This document shows positions 1 to 8,220 of a DNA stretch of 52,080 nt, one piece after another. The position numbers were made by a program, and so were the translations under genes. Every line of letters begins with the position of its first letter. The first letter of the stretch is position 1. The notes under the pieces are model-generated. The model searched no databases and was not told where the DNA came from. It worked only from the letters and a program-made list of their open reading frames with translations. Origin of the DNA: Sphingopyxis sp. (lineage in GTDB: Bacteria; Pseudomonadota; Alphaproteobacteria; Sphingomonadales; Sphingomonadaceae); contig NZ_JAIBES010000138.1 in the NCBI RefSeq assembly GCF_019459305.1, positions 1 through 52,080 of the forward strand, written 5' to 3'.

Positions 1-114
1 TATTCGCTGATCGCCGCAGGATCGATGGGAACACTCTCCGAAGTGTGGGGCGAGCTTTCCCAGGCATCGGGTGCTGCGGAACGGCTGGGCGAACTGCTGC
101 AGGAGGTTTCGCAG
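1..114 (+). pseudogene. fragment of an ABC exporter (membrane domain to ATPase linker)
   Basis: Read in frame 1 on the plus strand, the first ~38 codons give GTLSEVWGELSQASGAAERL followed by GELL. This resembles the segment of fused ABC exporters that joins the last transmembrane helix to the ATPase domain (pattern: ALSEVWGELQRAAGA-ERL-ELL). The similarity fades after about base 110; no Walker A, signature or Walker B motif follows, and the frame stops at 226-228. It lies opposite the place where the end of aroB should be. The family match is from memory of the motif only. The right boundary is approximate. It could be a rearrangement scar or a contig-end assembly artefact. Confidence 0.45.
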
Positions 115-131
115 GTCGCCACCCCCGCGGT

Positions 132-1061
132 GGCCAGAGCGTGCGCCACGCCGCCCGCGGCGAGAGCCGCCCCGACGCGGGGGGCGTCGGCGCTCGGGCA
201 CAGACCTTGCAATGCCGAAAAACGGTGAGCGAGCGCCATGCCGGCGGCCACGGCCTCGCCGTGCAGCAGCTTGTCGGAATAGCCTGTCGCGGCCTCGAGC
301 GCATGACCGAAGCTGTGGCCAAGGTTGAGCAATGCCCTGATGTCCTGCGTCTCGCGTTCGTCGGCGGCAACGATGCGGGCCTTCGCTGCGACGCTATGGG
401 CGATCGCCTTGTGCCGGGCGGCGCTGTCGCCCGCGAGCAGCGCCGCACCATGCGCTTCGCACCAGGCGAAGAAAGCGGCATCGTCGATCAAGCCATATTT
501 GATCACTTCGGCATATCCTGCGGCCAGATCGCGGCGCGGCAGAGTCTCGAGTGTCGTCGGATCGATCACGACCAGCGCGGGCTGGTGAAAAGCGCCGATC
601 ATATTCTTGCCCGCGGCGACGTTGATCGCGGTCTTGCCGCCGACACTGCTGTCGACCTGCGCCAGCAATGTGGTCGGCACCTGGATGAAGTGGCAGCCGC
701 GCTTGACGATACTGCATGCGAAGCCGACAAGGTCGCCGATCACGCCGCCGCCAAGCGCGATGACATGGTCGCTGCGTTCAATCCCTTCGCCGATCAGCCA
801 TTCGGTCAGGCGAGCGAGCCCGGCCCAGCTTTTCGTCGCTTCGCCGGGGTCGAGGACGAAGGACGAAAAGGAGATATTCTCCATCGCCAGCGCGGTGCCG
901 AGGGGGGCCAGATAATGATCGGCGACATGGGCATCGGTGACGATCATCGTCCGCGGGCGTTTCAATAATGGCGCGACATGTTCGCCGATGCTGCGGATCA
1001 GCCCGTCGCCGATCAGGATCGGATAACTGCGGGCGCCAAGGTCAACGGTCAGCTGTTCCAT
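132..1061 (-). CDS. aroB: 3-dehydroquinate synthase, C-terminus missing
   Basis: Second enzyme of the shikimate pathway; converts DAHP to 3-dehydroquinate using NAD and a metal ion. The protein starts MEQLTVDLGARSYPI at 1061. It shows the NAD-binding GGGVIGDLVGF, the conserved PTTLLAQVDSSVGGKTAIN, GKNMIGAFHQP, the AEVIKYG segment, metal-ligand GHSFGHA and the following HGEAVAAGMALAHRFS, all in one frame. After about residue 300 the sequence stops looking like AroB and becomes Ser-rich; the conserved DKK...G block near residue 320 is absent although the window still covers that distance. The frame remains open to the window edge. The start overlaps the 3' end of aroK by 13 bp, so the two are co-transcribed and probably translationally coupled. 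The end coordinate is where recognisable similarity ends, not a stop codon. Confidence 0.75.
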
Positions 1062-1627
1062 TGCGGATCTTCCCACTTTGACAGGGCCTCCAGTATCGCG
1101 CGCACGGTGTGATCGTGCGGGGTGCTCGCCGAACTGACGCGCAGATGCGCCTCGGCATAGATCGGGTTGCGGACCGCCGCCAGTTCGCGCAGCACCTCGG
1201 CAGGGTCGCGGTTCTTGAGCAGGGGGCGGTGGCTGCGACGCCCGACGCGCTCGACCAATGTCGCGATGTCGGCATCGAGCCAGATGCACAGACTGTCCCG
1301 CAGGATCAGCGCACGCGTATCGGGGTTGATGAAGGCGCCGCCGCCGGTCGCCAGCACCATCGGTTTGCCCGCGAGCATGCGCGCGATCACCCGCCGCTCG
1401 CCGTCGCGAAAATGCGCTTCGCCAAAGCGTTCGAAAATGTCGGCGATCGTCATCCCGGCGGCGCGCTCGATTTCGTCGTCGGCGTCGGCGAAACGCATGC
1501 CGAGCCGTCCCGCAAGGCGGCGGCCTACGGTGGATTTTCCTGACCCCATCAATCCGACAAGCACGATCGACCGGTCGCGGATCGATGTGGGATTGGCAGC
1601 AGCCGGGCTTTTCGGGTTTCGCGACAT
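1049..1627 (-). CDS. aroK: shikimate kinase
   Basis: Phosphorylates shikimate to shikimate-3-phosphate with ATP in aromatic amino-acid synthesis, in the cytoplasm. The 192-residue protein has the P-loop GLMGSGKST (residues ~25-33), the shikimate-binding DADDEIE, an RDGERRVI segment, the GGGAF substrate loop and the lid motif RPLL (HRPLLKNRDP). Length fits the family, with a short extra N-terminal tail usual in alphaproteobacteria. It is the first gene of the aroK-aroB pair. A TATAGC-like -10 box lies only a few bases upstream of the ATG on the minus strand, so the leader must be very short. Confidence 0.95.
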   Translation of the reverse strand: MSRNPKSPAAANPTSIRDRSIVLVGLMGSGKSTVGRRLAGRLGMRFADADDEIERAAGMTIADIFERFGEAHFRDGERRVIARMLAGKPMVLATGGGAFINPDTRALILRDSLCIWLDADIATLVERVGRRSHRPLLKNRDPAEVLRELAAVRNPIYAEAHLRVSSASTPHDHTVRAILEALSKWEDPQWNS

Positions 1628-1754
1628 GGTGCGCGGGGCTATACCGCCCGGGACGCGCGGAACAACGGTTTTCGCCGATCAACGAAGGCCCGGCCAATCG
1701 GGCGCGAAGGATTGAGGTGGACGTGGCCGACAAGATTGGCGAAAGCGCAGCGCA

Positions 1755-3581
1755 ATGACGAAAAAACTGCTGACGCTGACCGTCGCCCTGTCGGGTACTG
1801 CGCTGGCCGCCGCGCTGGTGCTGCCCGCGCTCGCGCAGGAATCGCTGCTGCCCGAAGGCTTTGGCAATCCTGCCGACACCCCGGCGCCGCGCCCCACGCC
1901 AACGCCGTCGCAAACCCCCGCGCCGACATCGGCACCGAAAAACGGCACGACCCCACCGCCTGTCACCTCCTCGGTGGGCGCCACCGACACTGCCGGAACG
2001 CCCGCCGACGCCGCTGACGAAAAAGGCGAAGACGGCGAAGACGGCGAAGAGGTCACCCCCGGCACGCTGAAATACGACCTACCGCCGGGCGCCCGCCGCC
2101 TGCTCACCCGCATCGGGCCGCTGACGCCCGAAACCGGCGGACTCGCTCCCGATGCCTTTGGCGTGCGTGGCCAATATGCCGCGGCGATCATGCGCCGCAC
2201 CAACGGCCAGTTTGCGTCGCGCTGGGGCCAGATCCTGCTGCGCCGCGCGCTGGTATCGGCGATCGATACCCCCGATACGATTAACGGCGCTGATCTGGCC
2301 GCCGATCGTGCATCGCTGCTGTTGCGCATGGGCGAATCACTCGCGGCCCGCTGGATCGTTCAGGCTGTTGATTATGATCGCGCGAGCCCGCGCCTCGTGG
2401 CCACGGCGCAGCAGACTTATCTGGCCAACGCCGATCCGGCAGGCATGTGTCCCTATGTTCCCGCGGGTTTGGCCCATGGCGACGAGCAGGCATGGCGACT
2501 GGCTTCGGCGATCTGTTCGGGCTTGTCGGGCGAGGCGGGGCCAGCGGGCTGGGCGATCGGGCGCGTCCGGTCGAGCGGCAAGATTTCGAATTTCGACATA
2601 TTGCTTACCGAACGTGTGCTCGGCGCAACCGGCAGCGGGCGCCGCTCGACGACGATCGAATGGGATAATGTCGACCGGCTGACCAGCTGGCGGTTCGGGA
2701 TGGCGACCGCGACGGCGGTCCCCGTCCCCGAACCCCTTCGCACGTCGGCCCCGGCCAATATGAAGGGCTGGACGGTGCTCGCGCCGATGACCGAAATGGC
2801 GAATCGCGTCGCTGCGGCGCCCGAGGCGGCGGCGCGCGGCGTGCTGTCGAGCGAAGCCTATGTATCGTTGCTGAGCGCGGCGGCGGGCGAGGAAGAACCC
2901 GCGGAGGCACTTGCGGCGCAGACCGAACAGTTGCGGGCGGCCTTTGGCGCCGCCGATGGCGGTGAACGCTATACCGCGATGCAAAGGCTTTGGGGTGCTG
3001 GAACAACACCCGTGCAGAGCTACGCCGCGATCGTTTCGACCGCGCGCGCCGCCGCCGCGTTGCCAGTGAGCACCGATGTCGGGAGCGATCCCTGGCAGTT
3101 GCTGGGGTCGATGCTGGCCGGCGGTTACGACGCCAACGCCATCGCTTGGGTGCCGAAGGTGACGGTGGGCAGCCGCGCGTGGGGCCTGCTGGCGGTCGGG
3201 TCGCCGCGGCCGCTGAACGGCACGACGGCTGGCACCGTCGGGCAGTTTTCGGGCGATGACGATAGCGCCGGCTTTCTGCGCTCGAAATTCCTGCTCGCCG
3301 GACTGGCAGGCCTCGGGCGGATCGAAACGGGCGTTGTGGCGTCGGCGGCGAGCGATCTCGAAGTCGATCTGGGCAAGCAGACGCGCTGGTCGCGCGCGAT
3401 CATGGCGGCCGCCGAGCGGCGCGAGCCCGGCATGGTGGCATTGCTCGCCGCCGCCGGGATGCAGGGCGAATGGTCGAAAGTGCCGCCCTATCATCTTTAT
3501 TATATCGTCCGCGCGCTGCGCGAGGTGGGGCTGGCGTCCGAAGCGCGGATGATCGCCGCCGAAGCGCTGGTGCGTGTCTGA
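1755..3581 (+). CDS. exported protein of unknown function, 608 aa
   Basis: The product begins with a clear Sec signal peptide (MTKKLLTLTVALSGTALAAA then VLPALAQ, cleavage probably after AQ). A low-complexity Pro/Thr linker follows (residues ~38-85), then an acidic GEDGEDGEE run, and a long alanine-rich, probably helical body. The repeated small helical stretches and the lack of enzyme motifs suggest an envelope-associated solenoid-like protein, but I recognise no family. It sits between aroK (divergent) and xerD, only 29 bp ahead of xerD, so it likely shares a transcript with xerD-accA. No strong Shine-Dalgarno sequence is visible before the chosen ATG. The gene looks intact. Confidence 0.8.
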   Translation: MTKKLLTLTVALSGTALAAALVLPALAQESLLPEGFGNPADTPAPRPTPTPSQTPAPTSAPKNGTTPPPVTSSVGATDTAGTPADAADEKGEDGEDGEEVTPGTLKYDLPPGARRLLTRIGPLTPETGGLAPDAFGVRGQYAAAIMRRTNGQFASRWGQILLRRALVSAIDTPDTINGADLAADRASLLLRMGESLAARWIVQAVDYDRASPRLVATAQQTYLANADPAGMCPYVPAGLAHGDEQAWRLASAICSGLSGEAGPAGWAIGRVRSSGKISNFDILLTERVLGATGSGRRSTTIEWDNVDRLTSWRFGMATATAVPVPEPLRTSAPANMKGWTVLAPMTEMANRVAAAPEAAARGVLSSEAYVSLLSAAAGEEEPAEALAAQTEQLRAAFGAADGGERYTAMQRLWGAGTTPVQSYAAIVSTARAAAALPVSTDVGSDPWQLLGSMLAGGYDANAIAWVPKVTVGSRAWGLLAVGSPRPLNGTTAGTVGQFSGDDDSAGFLRSKFLLAGLAGLGRIETGVVASAASDLEVDLGKQTRWSRAIMAAAERREPGMVALLAAAGMQGEWSKVPPYHLYYIVRALREVGLASEARMIAAEALVRV

Positions 3582-3610
3582 GTCTGAGCGTTTGATGGCG
3601 CAGTCAGACG

Positions 3611-4540
3611 ATGTCTGACGGAGCAGCGATCGACCGTTTTCTGGAGATGATGGCCGCCGAGCGCGGCGCGGCGCGGAACACGCTCGCCGCCTATCGCCGC
3701 GATCTGGAGCAAGCGGCCGAATGGATCAAAGGCCCGCTCGCCGACGCGGACGTCGCGGCGCTGCGCCGATTGATGGCAGATTATCAGTCGCTTGCGGCTA
3801 GCAGCGCGGCGCGCAAACTGTCGGCGCTGCGGCAGTTCTTTGCCTTCCTGCTCGACGAAGGCGACCGTGCCGACAATCCCGCGCTCGATATTGCACGGCC
3901 GACGACGCGCCGCCCGCTGCCACGCATTTTGACCCATGAGCATGTCGAGCGGCTGTTCGCGCAGGCCGAAGAGGACGCCGCAGGCGAAGCGCCGCCAGCG
4001 CGCGCGGTGCGGATGCTGTTGCTGCTCGAACTTCTCTATGGTTCGGGGCTGCGCGCGAGCGAGTTGGTGGCACTGCCGCGGCGCGCAATCGCCGGCGAGC
4101 GCGAATATCTGATCGTGCGGGGAAAAGGCGACAAGGAGCGGCTGGTGCCGTTGTCGGATCGCGCGCGCGGCGCGCTCGACCGCTGGGTTCCGCTGCTGGC
4201 CGACGGTTCGCCCTGGCTGTTCCCGTCGGGCAAAAGCCATGTCTCGCGCGTTCGGTTGTTCCAGATGCTGCGCGATCTGGCGGGCCGCGCGGGGATTGAT
4301 CCGACCGCGGTCAGCCCGCATGTGCTGCGCCACGCCTTTGCCACCCATTTGCTCGAGGGCGGGGCGGACCTTCGTGCATTGCAGCTGATGCTGGGCCATG
4401 CCGACATCGCGACGACCGAGATCTATACCCATGTCGACAGCCGGCGCCTCGTCGAACTGGTCAATCGCCGCCACCCGCTCGCGCACATCGACGCCGGACC
4501 GGAGTCGCCAGACGTTGACGTTGCGGCGCCATCGGCTTAG
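3611..4540 (+). CDS. xerD: tyrosine recombinase XerD
   Basis: Site-specific recombinase that, with XerC, resolves chromosome dimers at dif. The 309-residue protein has an N-terminal SAM-like core-binding domain (residues ~1-95) and a C-terminal catalytic domain. The catalytic set is visible: Arg in YGSGLRASEL, Lys in VRGKGDKERLVP, His and Arg in HVLRHAFATHLLEGG, His in MLGHADIATTEIYTHV with the Tyr nucleophile in IYTHV. Length is typical of a housekeeping XerD and no integrase-type extension is present. It precedes accA by 10 bp. Assignment to XerD rather than XerC rests on overall pattern and the accA neighbourhood common in sphingomonads. Confidence 0.88.
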   Translation: MSDGAAIDRFLEMMAAERGAARNTLAAYRRDLEQAAEWIKGPLADADVAALRRLMADYQSLAASSAARKLSALRQFFAFLLDEGDRADNPALDIARPTTRRPLPRILTHEHVERLFAQAEEDAAGEAPPARAVRMLLLLELLYGSGLRASELVALPRRAIAGEREYLIVRGKGDKERLVPLSDRARGALDRWVPLLADGSPWLFPSGKSHVSRVRLFQMLRDLAGRAGIDPTAVSPHVLRHAFATHLLEGGADLRALQLMLGHADIATTEIYTHVDSRRLVELVNRRHPLAHIDAGPESPDVDVAAPSA

Positions 4541-4550
4541 CGGTCCGACG

Positions 4551-5498
4551 ATGACAGCCTTTCTGGACTTCGAAAAACAGGTCGCCGCGCTCGATCGGCA
4601 GATCGCCGAATTGCGCGAGATGGGGGACGACCCGACGCTCAATATCGACAATGACATCGCGCGGCTGGAGGATAAGTCCTCGAAATTGCTGCGCGATATC
4701 TACACCAAGCTGACGCCGTGGCAAAAGACGCAGGTCGCGCGCCACCCCGACCGCCCGCATTTCAAACATTATGTCGCCGAGATGTTCGACGACTGGATGC
4801 CGCTCGCCGGCGACCGCAACTTCGGCGACGATCAGGCGATTTTGGGCGGGCTGGCGCGCTTTCGCGGCCGCCGCGTGATGGTGATCGGCCATGAAAAGGG
4901 CGACGATATCCCGTCGCGGATGAAGCATAATTTCGGGATGGCCAAGCCCGAGGGCTATCGCAAGGCGATCCGCCTGATGCAGCTCGCGGACCGTTTTGGC
5001 CTGCCGGTGATCACGCTGGTTGATACCTCGGGCGCCTTTCCGGGCATCCAGGCCGAAGAACGCGGTCAAGCCGAAGCGATCGCGCGCTCGACCGAACAAT
5101 GTCTGGCGCTCGGCGTGCCGATGGTTGCGGCGATCGTCGGCGAGGGCGGATCGGGCGGCGCAATCGCGCTCGCTGCCGCGAACCGCGTGCTGATGTTCGA
5201 ACACGCCGTTTATTCGGTGATTTCACCCGAAGGTTGCGCGTCGATCCTGTGGCGGACGTCGGACAAGGCGGCCGATGCTGCGGCGGCGATGAAGATGTCG
5301 GCGCAGGATCTGCTCGGGCTGAAGATCATCGATCGCATCGTTCCCGAACCCGTCGGCGGGGCGCATCGCGATCCCGACATGGCGATTGCCGCGCTCGGCG
5401 ATGCGATCGCACAGGAACTCGACAGCCTGTCGGGTATGCCGCGCGACGCAGTCCTTGCCGCGCGTGAGGAGAAATTCCTCGCGATGGGGCGCGCCTGA
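4551..5498 (+). CDS. accA: acetyl-CoA carboxylase carboxyltransferase subunit alpha
   Basis: Transfers the carboxyl group from biotin carboxyl carrier protein to acetyl-CoA in the first step of fatty-acid synthesis, in complex with AccD. The ATG at 4551 gives a 315-residue protein starting MTAFLDFEKQVAALDRQIAE, the usual alphaproteobacterial AccA start. The carboxyltransferase fold motifs GHEKGDDIPSRMKHNFGMAKPEGYRKA, TLVDTSGAFPGI, EGGSGGAIALA and YSVISPEGCASILW are all present (parts quoted). A longer in-frame extension would run back into xerD and is not supported. It follows xerD by 10 bp, suggesting one transcript. Confidence 0.97.
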   Translation: MTAFLDFEKQVAALDRQIAELREMGDDPTLNIDNDIARLEDKSSKLLRDIYTKLTPWQKTQVARHPDRPHFKHYVAEMFDDWMPLAGDRNFGDDQAILGGLARFRGRRVMVIGHEKGDDIPSRMKHNFGMAKPEGYRKAIRLMQLADRFGLPVITLVDTSGAFPGIQAEERGQAEAIARSTEQCLALGVPMVAAIVGEGGSGGAIALAAANRVLMFEHAVYSVISPEGCASILWRTSDKAADAAAAMKMSAQDLLGLKIIDRIVPEPVGGAHRDPDMAIAALGDAIAQELDSLSGMPRDAVLAAREEKFLAMGRA

Positions 5499-5650
5499 CG
5501 CGCCGCAATAGCGGAACCCGATCGCGGGGATTAGCGTTCATCGTCAAGATATTGGCCGCGTCTCTGGCAAGCCGCGGTTGCGCCACGGCTTGCCTCGTGG
5601 CGAATAGGGGATATTCCTTGGGCAACGAACGGCATGTGGGAGGCGCAGCG

Positions 5651-7162
5651 ATGAGCAAGATCAAAAAAAACAGCCTGGCGATCAAGCTGGCGGCGACGGC
5701 GGCGCTCGGCAGTCTCGCTTTCACTGGGGTTGCCGACGCTCAGCTCAAGGCGATCAAGACGGCGACCAACATTTCGCCTTCCGAGCGCAAGCAGGGCGAT
5801 GAAGCGCATCCGCAGCTGATGGCCGAATTCGGCGGTGCGTATAACGGCCCGCAAGCGGCCTACGCCGTCCGCGTCGGACAGAATATCGCGCTGCAATCGG
5901 GGCTGTCGAATGCGCGCAGCGATTTTACCGTCACTTTGCTCAATTCGCCCGTGAACAACGCCTTCGCGATCCCCGGCGGCTATGTCTATGTCACCCGCCA
6001 GCTGATGGCGCTGATGAACGACGAGGCCGAACTCGCCGGGGTGCTGGGGCATGAGGTCGGCCATGTCGCGGCGCAGCACAGCAAAAGGCGCCAGTCGGCG
6101 GCGACGCGTAATCAGATTCTGGGTGTGCTGGGCGCGGTGCTCGGCGGCGCGATCGGCGACAGCGGCGGCGTGCTCGGCGGACTCGGCGGCCTGCTCCAGA
6201 ATAATGCGATGCGGGTCGCACAGTTTGCAACGCTGGGCTTTTCGCGCAGCCAGGAATTGCAGGCCGACCAGCTCGGCGTTCAATATCTGCGCAGCGCGGG
6301 GTACGACCCGCTCGCGCTTTCGACGATGCTCGCGAGCCTCGCCAACCAGACCAATCTCGACGCGCGGCTGTCTGGCGGTGACGCGCGGTCGCTGCCGGCA
6401 TGGGCGAGCACACACCCCGATCCGGCCTCACGCGTCCGCAACGCTCAAACGCTGGCGAGCCGCGTTGGCGGCACCGGCGGGGTGCGGAATGTCGACGCCT
6501 TCCTCGCCGCCATCGACAATGTCCTTTACGGTGACGATCCGGCGCAGGGCGTCGTCGAAGGCAACCAGTTTCTGCACCCCGATCTGCGTCTGCGTTTTGA
6601 AGTGCCGCGCGGATACGGCATGCAAAATGGTGCCACCGCGGTGTCGGTCAGCGGCAATGGCGGGCAGGCGCAGTTCACCACCGGACCCTACAGCGGCGAC
6701 ATGAATGCCTATATCGCCGCCGCGTTCAAATCGGTCGCGGGCAATTCGGCAATCAGCCCCAGTGCGGTCCAGCGGACGACGGTGAATGGGCTTCCTGCCT
6801 TTTATTCGACGGCGCGCGTCGCCAGCCAGTCGGGGCAGGTCGATGTGACGGTTTTCGCGTATGAGTTTTCGCGGAGCAGTGCGTTTCACTTTATTACGTT
6901 GACGAAGGCGGGCGGCACGGGCGTGTTCAACCCGATGTTCAACAGCGTCCGGCGGCTGAATGCGGCCGAAGCGGCGGCGATCAGGCCGCGGCGGATCGAT
7001 GTGGTGACGGTGGGGCGCGGCGATACGATGGCCAGCCTGGCGCGGCGCATGGCCTACAGCAATTATCAGGCCGAGCGGTTTCAGGTGCTTAACCGGCTGA
7101 CCGCATCGAGCCGGTTGACGCCGGGGCAGAGGGTGAAAGTCGTGGTTTATGCCAATCGTTGA
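5651..7162 (+). CDS. periplasmic M48 metalloprotease with C-terminal LysM-like domain
   Basis: A BepA/YfgC-like zinc metalloprotease, expected to act in the periplasm on outer-membrane protein assembly or turnover. From the ATG at 5651 (preceded by GGGAGG) the 503-residue product has a signal peptide ending GVADAQ, the zinc motif HEVGH at residues 134-138, and the third ligand Glu202 in ELQADQLG. The C-terminal ~50 residues (VVTVGRGDTMASLARRM ... LTPGQRVKVVVY) look like a LysM-type fold, which would allow peptidoglycan binding. A start ~100 bp upstream would add a non-signal leader and is less likely. A strong palindromic terminator follows directly. Confidence 0.88.
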   Translation: MSKIKKNSLAIKLAATAALGSLAFTGVADAQLKAIKTATNISPSERKQGDEAHPQLMAEFGGAYNGPQAAYAVRVGQNIALQSGLSNARSDFTVTLLNSPVNNAFAIPGGYVYVTRQLMALMNDEAELAGVLGHEVGHVAAQHSKRRQSAATRNQILGVLGAVLGGAIGDSGGVLGGLGGLLQNNAMRVAQFATLGFSRSQELQADQLGVQYLRSAGYDPLALSTMLASLANQTNLDARLSGGDARSLPAWASTHPDPASRVRNAQTLASRVGGTGGVRNVDAFLAAIDNVLYGDDPAQGVVEGNQFLHPDLRLRFEVPRGYGMQNGATAVSVSGNGGQAQFTTGPYSGDMNAYIAAAFKSVAGNSAISPSAVQRTTVNGLPAFYSTARVASQSGQVDVTVFAYEFSRSSAFHFITLTKAGGTGVFNPMFNSVRRLNAAEAAAIRPRRIDVVTVGRGDTMASLARRMAYSNYQAERFQVLNRLTASSRLTPGQRVKVVVYANR

Positions 7163-7182
7163 GGCGATTAGGACAAAAAATA

Positions 7183-7216
7183 AGGGGCGGCCCTGCAGGG
7201 CCGCCCCTCTTTTTTA
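7183..7216. terminator. bidirectional rho-independent terminator
   Basis: Bases 7183-7208 form a 26-bp perfect palindrome (centre CTGCAG) rich in GC, followed by CTTTTTTATTT on the plus strand and preceded by ACAAAAAATAA, which reads as a T-rich tail on the minus strand. It lies between the convergent M48 protease gene and the flp pilin gene, so it can end both transcripts. Confidence 0.9.
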
Positions 7217-7247
7217 TTTCCCCGGCAAGCCGGGAAATTTCGGTCGA

Positions 7248-7415
7248 TTACGCGTCGGTCAGACCGTTATCGACCTTCTCGAAAGTGCTGGTGACGCTGT
7301 TGCCAACCGCGCCCATGGCGGTGATGCCAGCGACGGCGATCAGAGCCGCGATGAGGCCATATTCAATGGCGGTAGCGGCCTTGGTATCGCGGACGAACTT
7401 TTTGATGAACTTCAT
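7248..7415 (-). CDS. Flp-type pilin, 55 aa
   Basis: Small type IVb pilin subunit for Tad/Flp pili. The start at 7415 is set by the Shine-Dalgarno AGGAGA just upstream. The protein MKFIKKFVRDTKAATAIEYG has the basic leader and the conserved (T)AIEYGLIAALIAV helix; the prepilin peptidase would cut before the hydrophobic segment, around the Gly/Glu-Tyr motif. C-terminal tail is short and polar. No tad/cpa assembly genes occur in this window. A second pilin-like gene lies 140 bp upstream on the same strand. Confidence 0.9.
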   Translation of the reverse strand: MKFIKKFVRDTKAATAIEYGLIAALIAVAGITAMGAVGNSVTSTFEKVDNGLTDA

Positions 7416-7555
7416 GACTGGTCTCCTGATTTCACTTACCCTGTTGACGGTCTGGTCTGGGTCAACACGGGTTGGTTTAAGGCGAATAGGTTTTGAAAAT
7501 CTTAATGACGGACCCTGAACAAAAAACCTACCGAGTCCCATAAACGGACACTCTA

Positions 7556-7726
7556 TTACATTGCGTTGGTGGCGGCCGACGAAACACCGGTCCACATATT
7601 CGACGTTGATCTGCCGACGTTGGTTATTGTGCTCATCGCAGCAAGAAAGATGAGGGCCAGTATCAGCCCATATTCGACGGCTGTGGCGGCCCTGGTCGAC
7701 CGCATCAGCCTGTAAAGATTGCGCAT
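7556..7726 (-). CDS. second Flp-type pilin, 56 aa
   Basis: Starts MRNLYRLMRSTRAATAVEYG at 7726, preceded by a GGGGTGG ribosome-binding site. It keeps the ATAVEYGLILALIFLAAM pilin helix but differs in its C-terminal half from the neighbour at 7248-7415 (NVGRSTSNMWTGVSSAATNAM). A longer start at 7768 would add 14 residues without a better ribosome site and would break the normal short leader, so I rejected it. The two may be a major pilin and a variant or minor pilin. Divergent from mutT. Confidence 0.8.
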   Translation of the reverse strand: MRNLYRLMRSTRAATAVEYGLILALIFLAAMSTITNVGRSTSNMWTGVSSAATNAM

Positions 7727-7791
7727 TGTTCCACCCCTGACTGAAATATAGTTCCCGAGGATGCCCATGTTCGCACAGGAAGGTTAACAAT

Positions 7792-8220
7792 TTGTCCGTC
7801 GCCAACCCCGGAAAACCGCCAAAAAGTGACCTGGTCGTAGTCGCCGCCGCGCTTGTCGATCGCGACGGTCGCCTGCTTGTCCAACAGCGACCCGACGGAT
7901 TGCCAATGGCCGGCCTATGGGAGTTTCCGGGCGGCAAGATCGAGCCGGGCGAGACGCCAGAACAGGCGCTGATCCGCGAACTCGCCGAAGAATTGGGCAT
8001 TGATGTCGAACAAGCCTGCCTGGCGCCAGCCTGCTTCGCCAGCGATATACTGGGGGATCGGCACCTGCTCTTGTTGCTATTTGTTTGTCGCAAATGGCGC
8101 GGTACGCCCGTCGCACGACATGCGAGCGCGCTTCGCTGGGTGCGCCCGGTCGACCTTTATGGGCTGGCCATGCCGCCAGCGGATAAGCCGCTGATCGGTC
8201 TGCTCGAAGCGTTGATTTAG
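7792..8220 (+). CDS. mutT: NUDIX hydrolase, 8-oxo-dGTP diphosphatase type
   Basis: Removes oxidised nucleotides (8-oxo-dGTP) from the pool. The 142-residue protein contains a full NUDIX box, GGKIEPGETPEQALIRELAE followed by ELGI, and the usual MutT core (VVVAAALVDRDGRLLVQQRP). The start is a TTG at 7792 with AGGAAGG nine bases upstream. Its 3' end overlaps the convergent methyltransferase gene by 4 bp. Other NUDIX substrates are possible, but size and sequence fit MutT. Confidence 0.88.
   Translation: MSVANPGKPPKSDLVVVAAALVDRDGRLLVQQRPDGLPMAGLWEFPGGKIEPGETPEQALIRELAEELGIDVEQACLAPACFASDILGDRHLLLLLFVCRKWRGTPVARHASALRWVRPVDLYGLAMPPADKPLIGLLEALI

Noticed and set aside
3611-4540. XerD as the integrase of a mobile element
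   Set aside because: Length, sequence and position before accA fit the housekeeping recombinase; no attachment repeats or cargo genes flank it.
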